Part shown: positions 15,101-27,100 of the stretch, piece by piece | Layout of the letters: each line of letters opens with the position of its first letter | How positions within the stretch are numbered: position 1 is the first letter of the stretch | DNA from: Schistosoma haematobium | Lineage: Eukaryota > Platyhelminthes > Trematoda > Strigeidida > Schistosomatidae | Direction of reading: 5' to 3' | Assembly: GCF_000699445.3 (NCBI RefSeq) | Contig: NC_067196.1 | Location: 77,366,364 to 77,430,363, forward strand | Length of the DNA stretch: 64,000 nt | Translations under genes and position numbers: made by a program | The notes under the pieces: generated by a model | What the model saw: only the letters and a program-made list of their open reading frames with translations | The model's database searches: none | What the model was told of the DNA's origin: nothing

Positions 15101-18100
15101 ATGTCCACGTTTGTTGCACTCCTGACATTTATGCTTCTTGAATGAACAGAATCGTGCATAATGCCAATCACCGCATAACCAGCATGCAGTCCTTGGTTTG
15201 TTACGAGTTATTACCGGCTTCTGAACTTTTAACCTAGTAACAGTATTTACACTACCGCAGGTTAAATTAGGATTTACCTGTTCAATCAACTCGTTATCGT
15301 GTCTGATGCTTTGTAGACGCTTACACTCATCTGTCAATGTCCTGAGTGTGACGTTTGGGTCTTGATCCAGTCGAGCTAAAAGTCTCGTCCTGATCTCAGC
15401 ATCTTGTGGTGACTGAAGAGCTTTGATGAATATTAAGCATTTAAATTGGTCATCAGTCAACGAGCGTAACTTGAAACGTTCACATTCTCTGTTGACGATG
15501 TCTGCTAGAACACCATATTCATCGGCTTCGCGTTTCACCAAATTTAGACACCGATATCGAATACTAAACAACGAGGATGACTCGCCGAATATCTCTGACA
15601 ACTGAAATACCGTCTCCTCGAAACTGAGCTCTCGAGGTAACTTTGGCAATATATGGTCAACAAAACGTGCGTGTTCACTGCTTCCCAACTTACGTACCAA
15701 CAATCGGGTCTTCCACGCATCGTCTTGGTTACAGAATTCTGTTCTAAATGTATCTTCCCAACGTTTGAACCACGTGAGAAAAGTATTTCCACTTTCGGGA
15801 TCATAGATGAATTCTGGGATGCTGCTAGCGACTGCATCACAAGACGTACTTGAAATAGCATGTGAATTCGAGCAGTGGATGTTAAGCTGTTGAGTCAGAG
15901 TCTCCAACAACCGCATTTGTGCATCAAGTTGTGCTTGCTGTTGTTGTAGTATTCGGTTAAGCTGGTCATCTGATATGGGCATCTTGAATTTGTTTTCCTT
16001 TTTCCCCGTCGCCACTGTTATAACTCTGTCTTTCTTCTTACGGTTAATGACCCAGCTATTCCTATTGCTTAGTATTCTCGGACACCGATTCACTCGACAA
16101 GTCCCCAAATCAGAACACGGTTGAACAGGAAAAAGATTATATTCCAAATAGCAAGTCAGAAGCCAGTAGGAAGCACAATAGGGGAAAACGTCGGTATATT
16201 TATAGTTTTTACATAAGAAGATTCCAGAGTATTCTCCGACTATCGACTAGTGCTGATTGGATAAGAATCAGCCAATCAGCGTGCACCAAAGCAATCATGC
16301 ATTGAGCATGCTTTAATCTAGTCTATGTCCCGCTAACAAATACCCACCTAAATGCCTTTCTGTTTGGTTTAAACTACCTATCTGAGCATTAAAGTCACCC
16401 CCTATGAGTACTATGTCTGAGCGTTTAGCTTTCTGAAGAATTTCAGATAGCTTTCTGTAAAATTCATCTTTCACTTCATCTGAGCTGCAGTCGGTGGGAG
16501 CGTAGGCAGAAACGACAAAAAGGCAACGACGTGTGTCCCTATCCTTCTGAGTTCTTACGGAGCCGTTTAGCCGAACAGCAGATATACGACTGTTAACGGG
16601 GATCCACTCTAACAGTGCTTGTTCCGCCCTCATGCTTAGTGCTATCCCTACTCCTGCCAGTCCACGAGAGCTGGCCGTCGGGTCACCAGATACACAGAGG
16701 GTGTATCTCATTGGCTCTTCGTGTTGCCGAGGTGAGGTCAAGTGAATGACCACACTGGGATCCTGTATGCGTGTTTCAGAGACACAGCATACATCAATGG
16801 TACGAGATTCTAGGGTTCTAACCAAGGAAGCCTGTTGACCGATTTGACATAGGGTGCGTACATTGAAGGCTCCAATGTGTAGTTTGGAGCGAGGTTTCAG
16901 TAGACCTGGGACAGTGTTTTGAGCACTAGAATCGTTGGCTATGGTGACACTTGAGGAGGAAGCCGAAAAAGGAAGTTTAGAGGTGAAAGTCGATACAGGA
17001 GGAATAATAGGAAGTGAAGACGAAGGTTGATTATGAATACAGTGGTCTCGAGTGCTTTTAGAGGTATGAGGGCGGTTATCACTTTCCGGTTGCCCACACC
17101 GTGGAAGGGTTCTTCTGGAGGTACCTGAAAAGGAAATTGGATTACAGGTGGTCTTAGTGACCTGGAAGCGTGACCGCAGTGCCCAAGGGACAACTGCTTG
17201 AGGTCGGTCACACACGACCTTTTTATGAGTAATTTTTGTGTTAGCTCCGTACTTGTTGAGACTTTACCGCCGGAGACGGATATCCGTGGGATAAGGCGAG
17301 GTGTGCATTTTTAGGGTCGACTGGGTTAACTTAGAAGTAGGGTCATCCATATCGTCGTTCGACTCCAAACTGTTAGAAACCTCGATTGGACTAGCATTAT
17401 TCCAACACATTAGAGATCCCACAAGATACGACTTAAGAAACTCTTCCTCTCTTTTAGATTTAGTTTTCACACACGGTGATGATGTTGGTCAAATGACTTT
17501 TCTCCCACCACTTGGGAGAAGTGACCATGCAGTCATCTTATTCAAATTCATGGCTGAGATTGCCTGTCAAACAGTTGCACCGGCCCGTCCCAACATATGG
17601 AAGGCAGATATGCAGGCAATTAACTCCGCAGCATCGGCTGAAAACTGGGAAATTGACTCAAAGGCATCAGTACAAAAGGCATGGACTCTATTCAGACAGT
17701 TATACAATCGGGTAACTCAACCATACATACCCTGAACTGTCCCAAAGGAAAAGAAGCACGGACATCCCTGGTTAGGGCGGGGTATTCGACGCTTACTAAG
17801 ACAAAAGAAGAAATGCTGGGACGTTGCCATCCACCTTGGCACAGCAGGTACGATGGAACGCTACAGATCGATAAGAAACGAGTGTATAATGAAAATTCGG
17901 GAAGCTCAAAGAAAATATGAAATGCAGCTGGCACAATCTGAACTCAAGCAGCCCAAGAGAATATACTCGTACATAAACTACAGAACAAGGACTCATCACT
18001 GGATTCCCAACCTAATTACAGTAGGAAGTGAATCTAAAATGATAGAGGAAGATCAGGAAAAAGCAGAGGCTATGGCTGAATATTTTGGGGCAGTTTTCAC

Positions 18101-21100
18101 TCAGGAACCTCCTCTAGAGAAAGAACCAGACCCAATTACAGAGTCAACAAACCAGCTGCTCACCGTGGACTTCGACCAAAACGATGTGCTTAAGGCTCTT
18201 AGCACCCTAAATATGGAGAAGTCAACAGGACCAGATGAACTACACCCCAAAATCTCGAGACATATTGCCCAATATATCGCGGCCCCACTGACTGTGATAT
18301 TTAATATGTCACTTGACCAAGGTGTGTTACCTATGGACTGGAAGGACGCAATCGTCACTCCCATACATAAAACAGGTCTACGACAAGTTCCATCGAATTA
18401 CAGACCCGTAAGCCTCACCAGTGTTGTAATTAAAATACTGGAAAGAATAATCAAACGGACCATAACGGCATTTATGGAAACCAATAACTTGTTGAACATG
18501 GCACAACATGGTTTTAGAAAGGGTCTATCCTGTACAACGAACCTCCTTATAGCTAGGGAGCTCTGGATTAATGCGCTAGACAACGGAAACTCAGTGGATG
18601 TTGTCTACATAGACTTCAGTAAGGCTTTTGACAAGGTACCAACTAATAGACTGCTATTGAAGTTGGCAAACCTTGGTATTGCCGGACCTCTTTTAAAATG
18701 GATTAAAGATTTCCTAGTAGGTCGTAGACAAAAAGTAAGAATAAATTCCAAGTGCTCCATCTGGAGACCAGTACTTAGTGGAGTACCCCAAGGTTCCGTC
18801 CTAGGTCCTTTACTTTTTATAATGTACGTTAATGATCTTACAAGTATAATACAGTCTCCAATGTTATTATACGCTGACGATGTAAAAATTTGGCGAGTAA
18901 TAACTGGAGACAAAGACGCATTTACTCTTCAGGCGGATTTAAATAATATGATAAACTGGTCTAAAGAGTGGCTGATGCCTATCAACTCGGAAAAGTGTGT
19001 CTACATGCACTTGGGGGATTCAAAGGTTAATACGTACAACATAGAGGATGTGTCATTACCCGTAGTCCGGTCTCATAAGGATCTAGGGGTGACAGTGAGT
19101 AATGATCTAAAGACGACGTCCCATTGCCGGGAGGTCGCAGCCAAGGGGTTTCGAACCCTCTGGGCTTTAAAAAGGACATTCACTAAGTTAGATACTGCCA
19201 TGTTCACCACTATATACACATCCTTAGTGAGAACTAAGCTAGAGAACTGTGTTCAGGCTGCAAGCCCCTGTTTAAAAGGTGACTCAGACATACTAGAAAA
19301 AGTACAGAGGGAAGCTACCCGTGCGATTCCGGAACTCCGGGGTTTAACATACAAAGAGCGGCTCGAAAAACTGGACCTCTTTACTCTATCCTACCGCAGA
19401 CTAAGGGGAGATCTAATATTGATGTACAGAATACTGAGAAATGATTTCGGACCTAACTTATTCTCTCTCTTTCTTCCCACTAGATCGGGACACCTCAGAG
19501 GACATAGCAGGCGAGTAGAAAAGCCAAGAACGAACAAAATACCCGTGGCATACAGGTTTTCACACCGAGTCATCAATACTTGGAACCTGCTGCCTGAAGC
19601 ACTGGTGTCCGCACCTTCAATTGACTCTTTCAAGAGAAGACTGGACACTCACAGAAGCATACTAGAAAAGGAATAAAATAGGCCGTAGGCCTTCTGTCCT
19701 TACTACACAAATCTGAATCTGAATCTGACCTTTTCTAACCCCACCCCTCCTTGTGGGAAGGCAGCATCGCTGTCATGCTGGTTGTCTGAAGGAAACACCT
19801 TACTGCTGTCACACCTCTGTACAGTCAGCAGTACGACTTCGCCTTCGGACCTTGGGTTTGTTGTTTTTAGTCTTACCGCTCTTCAACCGACCTGTCTGAC
19901 ATGGTAGGACCTTGAGGAACGGTTGTTCCAGCCAGTATAGCTCGGTTGCTTCATCATGATAGGCAAGCCCGACCACCACGTCAAGGTAGCAACAACGAGT
20001 AACAGACGTAAGTAAGTAAGTAAGCTACCACGTCATCCAAAATTTGTAACTGTCAGTTGTATCCATCACAAAGTGGCTTACTCAAAATTTTCATCACTTT
20101 AGCTTAATCTAACGTTGATGTAGCCTGACTTTATACAACCACCAATCAATGAAACTGTACTCTTATAAGTATCGATGTTATTCATTTCAATGTACTTCCC
20201 ATTACTATTCGATATGATTCACTTTTTTAACTGATTAATATTTATTCCATACCGATAGTATCAAGTTACGTTTTAGAAACATAATGTGTCCTACAGTTTG
20301 TGACTACAATTATACCAAGACTTTGATAAGACTACATTATGAAGCGTGCTTGAAAAAGATACTTATAAGCAAAATAAATCAAACAGTAATTTCGTAGAAA
20401 AATAAACGAAACGGGTCATAAAAATAACTAAATGTGAATCTGCTGGAAACAGAAATGAGAATTGTCTTACTAGATAGTTTGGGCTAGAATTTAGGAAAAA
20501 ATAACTTACTTTTGACTATACTCGATTAGAACAGATTGAATTTTTGGGATTCGTGTACCTCCACCCATTAGAATAACTTCTTGTAATGACTCCATTGAAA
20601 AATCGACCATGATATCGAAAAACGGTCGTTTAACTCTCTCGAACAGATCAGAGCAAAATGCTTCCATCTCAGCACGAGTAATTTTAACATTTAGATCTTC
20701 TTCATTGAACAAATTTTCAACCTTATATGTTGCAAAAAAAATTGCCGAAAACTTGATTGACTGTGTTTATATATTTCTTCGAACTAAACATTATAATAAG
20801 TTTCTGAATAAGGCAAGCGTTATTTACGTAGTAAATTGCACAATTCTAAATTGCATAAAACAATTGTGTGAATATGTATTTCAAATAATTTTCAACGCCT
20901 ATCATTTGTGCATTTTCGCATAGATTATAACCTATATGCAGCATATTAACGTTATTGAATTACTTCTTTATCAACTAGCAAGAAACAATCACATAACTTT
21001 GCTTACTACTATCGATGAATATTCATATACCTACTAATTTATTAATTATATTTTAAGTCCTATATTAACTAATATTTATATGGCCAGACTAATTTATGGA

Positions 21101-24100
21101 TGAACCAATCAGATATAAGATAACGCTAGAGTTTTGGCATTGTGATGAAAACCCTAAATTTAGTTCATAACCCTAACTATCAACTGTAAATCACAATTTT
21201 AACTCCTCACACTGCTTTATAACACTCATTTTGAAGATCACTTTAGCATCACTCAAAGGTTGTCCATAAATTATAGTCTCACCATTTGTATCATAAAAAT
21301 AGTAAACCAAAGCAAATTACATACAAACACTTGCTTCGTTGAGCAAAACTAAAGGATCGATTATATAAATACGAATAAAATATGTAAATAACACATCGCT
21401 CGAAAAACGTTTACAATTACCTGGGCGAATATTTCGGAATTTGCACTAAGTTTGGTAAGCACATTTGAGGCCTCTAAAGCCAGTTTAGACATAGCTCGAT
21501 GACTTTTTTTCACTAGATCTTTATCTAATTTCTTTATTTCACAGAATTTTTCCAATAACTGATCTCTTATTCGATAAATGAAAGCCTGTGTACCGAATGT
21601 TGGATCATGACTAAAAATAAAACATTACAAACTTGTAAATGTATATCTGTACTGGTTTACTGATGCATATACTCCTTAGAATTTTAAATTTTTATCCTCT
21701 AAGTACTCTCTCGATTTTAATGACTTTCAGACTACGCAGTTTTAAAGAATTTAATATGACAGCGGTGAGCTCCTCTGTTGTAACATGATGTATTTGGTGT
21801 GATAGAACTTTTGAGTGGTTAACATGAAGTGCTTAAGGGAAAATACATTAAAACTGTATGCAATTAAAACAACAAAAGTTTCCGAGAAAGTATCGTTACA
21901 TTTCCTAACTAAATGCTATCAATGAAATCAAGCTAATAGGGTCTGTAGAGTAAAATCAACGAACAACTTGGTAATCTTTTAAACGACTGTAACGCATGAT
22001 TTAGAATAACTGAATGTATGAATGTTTTACCACATCAACCTGGTGAAAAATGTAACTAGACTCTTATTTAAGTCCGTTACTATAGTGGGCTACACCAAAT
22101 ATCGCTCACGTAAGTTGTTAGTCGTCTTATGTTTAGCCAATCTGTCATAGGATTCTCCAAGATCTAACTTTTTTATCGCCTCACTCAGCAACTGATCGCT
22201 TACCTGTAGACTCTCAATCTAGGAGCAAGTAGACATCCTTAACTAGAAGGTTTAGCTGCGTAAGGGGTTGCAAGCATTCGAAGCTGGCTAACTCAAGTGA
22301 CACGGCTTACAATACAATAATTATTGTATGGGCAAAAGTAAAGCATTCGGGTTGTATTATAATCTTATTACAACTTACCTGACATTTACAATCCTCAACA
22401 TCGGGAAATCTGCCACAACATCTCCATCTCTGTGTTTCCCATATGAGTAGGCTATGGAACAAAACCACGAGAAATAATCCGATTTTCTCAACGAAAAAAA
22501 TAATGGATAACTTTAAGACTGAGCGAACAGATAGAAATAACTTATCCGTTTAAAAATGACAGTAACAGACAAGCAATGATACTACAGAACGAAGCATAGG
22601 TTCAAGCTGCCAAAACAGCAATATAGGAAAGGAAAATCAACAAAACCGGTAGGGAAATCATGTAAACAAGAGATATAAACTCATGAGCCCAAACCAATGA
22701 CGAGTAAGGAAACAAATACGGTCTAAGCGGAGATAAAAAATTATGTCTTCAGCTCATATGGTCACTTTTGAACCATGTCATCCAGAGTTCCTAAATGGAT
22801 ACTTAATAAACTGAAGATCTCACCGAGAGAGTATAGCAGAAGAACAGGTGGTCCAGATGGATTGGCCCCAGAGGTCTTTAATTGTGGTGGTCTAGTTTTA
22901 ACGATTAGTTTGACTAATATTTTAGCTAAAATCTGGGAACTGAATGTAATCCTATCTGACTAGTCGCAATCACTGATTGTCCCAATATATAAAGGGTCAA
23001 AATCATCCTGTGCTAACCATACAGGGACTGGATTGACTAATATAGCATCTAAAATACTAGCCTTAATAATTATCGGACGCTTAACAAAAACTGCAAACAT
23101 GAGAAAACCAGGCTGGTTTCAGACCTGGCCGTGACTAATAATTTTAACTGACCTGCTAAGGTTGCAGTTGTGCTCATTGAACCAATATCAAAAAACATGT
23201 AATATTGAGGTGTTTCGTTGAAACTTTTAAAACGGAGCAAACCGAAATTCAGAGCCACTGCAGAATTGTCGTTAATTATTTGAAGGACATTTAAGCCAGC
23301 TATTTCAGACACTTGTATTAAGCGGCGCCTTTCAGCCTGACCAAAATGACTAGGTACAGTCAACACGCAAGTCTTGATAATAGAACCTGGAAAAAAGTCA
23401 TTATGAGAACTATTTGATATTACAGCCTGTTATTCAACTTACCAACTTGTTTATTTATTTATGTGCCACACAAAATGAAATAGTCATATTTGGAGGATAT
23501 TCGAAATAGTAAAAACCAAAGTGCAGAACGTTTTAAAGGATAAACTTCAAATAACCTCACAACCACGATAGGTCTCCTGAGGTTTATCTTACTAAAACTG
23601 CAGAAGACCACATAAAACTATACCACCATTGCTACTGATTTATATTTTGAGCTTTACTCGGTAACATACTAACTTGTAAAGGTTATATTATCCTAAAGCC
23701 GTCACCGAGGTCTCTAGTGAACGACAAAATGATGAAGCGGCACAACTACAATGCATTCCAAGATGTTATCACAAAATGACCAAACTTCTGTTCTTTATTA
23801 CATTTTTATCACCAAATAGCGCCAAGTCCGGCAGATAGTAAGGATAGTTCTTTAAGACTATGGCATCCATAAAATTATACTTTTCCTTATAACCCAAACA
23901 TGGGTTCCCAATCCTTAACTTGATTTATGCGATTTTGCTGCCATATGCGAGCACCTAATCAGAGACGATAATCCAAAGTACAGGGATTTACAAAATAACA
24001 ACATGGAACGGTTATGTTTTACCAACACGCGGCAGAACTTTTACCACTGCAGTTCTGTACACACAACCAGGTGTGACGAAGTCTAGTCTAACTTGCCACA

Positions 24101-27100
24101 GACAGCTTTAGTTTTGGTCTGATTTAGATTTGTTTAAGCTCCTATATACCCTCCCCCAATCACATGAGCACACGATTAAGAGAACTGTTTTGTGTCTATT
24201 CTTATAATTACGAAATAACTTCAGAACTCTTGATAATACTAAATTTTCTATTAGGTATTTATCTTTTTTGAAGACTAACTACCGATCGTCGCTCAGATTT
24301 TATTGTCATCTCCAACTGGTATGCAACTTTTTCTTAAGCTAGGAGATTATATTTGGTCCAAAAGTACAGGTACTTTGTTCCTTTCATACGTCCAAAAGAC
24401 TAGAGAAATGTTCACACTAGGTCCACCAGAGCACTTATTTATTTCTCTGGATATAACTCTATAATTATAAAGCAAAAAGTGCCGCAATTAAAATTTAACA
24501 GTGGCAGTATGATAAATAAAGCTTGGTGATAATCCCGAAAGCCAAAGGAAAGCATACCAGCATAGAGTTCAGCGTAATTATGGGCATATTCAAGAAGCAT
24601 AGCGACCAGTTCATCAACCGAAAACACCACACCATCTTTTCGACTGAAAAACAGTTGTCCAGATGTGGCATCATAAGACAAATTGTGGTAAGGATAACGT
24701 TCCTGAAAGAGTTTCACCATTGGATGATCTATAGACTTCCCAAGAAGAGACGGAATGGACTGGAATACGTATTCAGGATTTCTTGAAGCCTACAAAAGTA
24801 AGAACAATATTGACATAACACGTTAAAATGACTCTAATATATAGGTTTCGCTTTACTAACAATTACAATACAAAATGTGTAACCTCTTGGACATACTTTT
24901 TTCCTTTTTCCTTCAGGATTCCAAGTTAGTGCTTACTTTGTGATGCAGTTTGATGATTTCCCTAATGTATGTCCCATCCAGTGTCTTTAACTAATTTCCT
25001 CCTCAGCTGGGAGTTAGTTTGTTCTCTCCCACAGTAGACGGTATATGGTCAACGACATTGAGTATCTTATGTAGACAATTGTTTATAATTACTTGTACCT
25101 TTTGGATGATGATTGTAGAGGTTGCAGAGATTGCTGCTACATTGTCTTCACTTGCATTTGTTGGTGTTTATAGGATAAAAGAGCTAGGTCAGATGCGAGG
25201 TCTGAATCGTCTAGCTGCATGCAAGCTGTCCGGTGTATTCCATGCTTTTTTTGAGATGTGGTCTTTATAATCTAGTCAACCACCAGGAGAATGTAATATG
25301 ACGGGATGAAAATGCAAAATGACATCCTTTTACCAATTGTAAATTTGGTTTAATATTCCTTCTATTTTTGATTCAATGTAATGATTATTCGAAATAATAT
25401 TGGTTTTGTTTTAGATTGTGATATTTTATTTGGTATGACATTAATTTACTTGAGTCTGATGTTTGTTCAAGGTACCATATTCTTGTATTAAATTAACGTG
25501 AGCTCTGCTCAGTATGATATGCAACATGTGGTTTGTTAAGTCTAGGTATTTCTCATATGATTTAATTCTAATTGGTAATTAAAATAGGTATACAATCAAC
25601 AGATAAATGTGCATTCTCGATTACGGTCATCGTGTTTTTGTGATTCCTTAATTTTTATTTGTACCAGTCTTGGTGTTCTTCGCAGTGGTTCCTCATTCTT
25701 TCAAGCATAAGAATGAACGACGCGGATATAATTGGCGATGCCAATTTTAAAAAAAGCCATAACATTTACCGACGGGGTCAGTTGACAAGTCTCATTTTAC
25801 AGTATAACCGTCTGGTTTCATTTATAACCGCTTTTAATTCAACTTACCCCCCCCCAAGTCCTGTTTTTAGTCACAAATATACTTTTTTACACCACGTCGC
25901 AGTGTTATCTATTTATTTAAACACATAAGCATTGGTACAAAGAGGCACCAAACAGATATGAGCCACATAAATCATTCGATTTGTGTGAGGGCTAGGATAC
26001 TGCCCGGGTACCCAAACCGAAGCAATGCATCGCCGTTACAATAAACGACGCAGTTACCAGTGTATGAACATATCAATTTCAGTTGCAGAAGTAAAATCAG
26101 TGCTTCAATTTAATGAAGACGTGTTCATTAAATCTTGTTTAATGCTCATCAGTGCATTGAAGGAACACATGCTTAAACAATCAAGTCCGGAATCGCACCC
26201 CAAAATCATATATTTAACGAGATAACTAATACATCTGTTGCAATAAGGAATAGTTTTGTGATAGAGGGAGGAACCAACAGAACATTTAATAAAGGTAAAT
26301 AAGGTAAAATCTGGGTAATATTCAAATGTTTTTTAATCAGATTTCAATTACTTTAACTATCCAGCTATGTCGAGCAACATTCAAAATCATTGCGAGACAA
26401 ATATTTCGAATAAATCAATTTCTGATCACATGCTGGTAATCTTAATGATTCACTAGTTCCCAATGAAGTCTGATAAGTTTGATAAAAATATTTCAAATGG
26501 ATCAAATTCTGGTAATACCGTACCAAATGTTGCCACCTGACGTTTGTGTTGAGGATGTTTAGATGAATAATGAAAACTCCACAACCAAACCACCCAGCTC
26601 AGAGAATAAAACTTCACCTAGACAATAATCAAAGCAATCCGCCACAGTTCGCTTTGCATTAATATAAGGCCGTAAATTATGAAAGTAAAAGACGCTCAGG
26701 CTACAAAATCTACTGAGCCTCGATCACTTATTGTGAGACAATTGATCGACTACCATTAAGATCAGGCGTCGCAAACTAAGTTGATCGGTTAGCAACATTA
26801 CAATCTTCATTAATTGAGATGTCTGGGACACATCACGTTTGCCTAACAACGACCTACTCGGAGGTGTAATGCTTGCTGTAGTAGGAATAAGCTGGAAGGA
26901 AGTTAACGGTGTCATAAGTGAAATAAACAATAGTCCATGAAGTCAAAGGCTGTTACACTATCGTGTTGGTAGGTTTAAACTACCTAGTTCGACCCTGCAC
27001 GTTAAAACTAGAGACTAGACATCGAGCGAAATGGCCAGGAAACGACAACAATGGTGGATATGCATTCACACTTTGTCATCATTACTGTTAAGTTTTAATA

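Larger units (their letters stand above)
13542..16338 (-). mobile_element. Internally deleted gypsy-type LTR retrotransposon
   Basis: Inserted into the RTE endonuclease with a 5-base target duplication GTATT (13537-13541 and 16339-16343). The 5' LTR is 16338-16016 (323 bases, TGTTA...TAACA), followed at once by a GTGGCGACGGGG-type primer-binding region. The polypurine tract AGAGGGGAGG (14100-14091) precedes the second LTR at 14090-13768. After that LTR come about 195 bases of primer-binding site and gag start (13767-13573) and a final 31-base piece of LTR end (13572-13542), so the element ends in an unusual composite LTR. Between the LTRs is one open frame; no RT, RNase H or integrase core is present. 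Confidence 0.88.
10886..20033 (-). mobile_element. RTE-clade LINE (SR2-like), copy 1, interrupted by two younger elements
   Basis: Near-complete non-LTR retrotransposon in HYOU1 intron 9. Segments in element order: leader 20033-19731 and 17312-17216, endonuclease 17215-16339, reverse transcriptase 13541-11261, 3' tail 11260-10886 ending in (CAGT)n. Leader and endonuclease are split by a plus-strand CR1 LINE (about 17313-19730); endonuclease and RT are split by a gypsy element (13542-16338). The flanks of the gypsy element join in frame once one copy of the duplicated GTATT is removed. The 3' half is almost identical to copy 2 at 43824-45146, so the family was recently active. Confidence 0.85.

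Noticed and set aside
15544..15861. Minus-strand frame of 105 codons inside the gypsy element
   Set aside because: Overlaps the Gag frame in another phase and has no motif.
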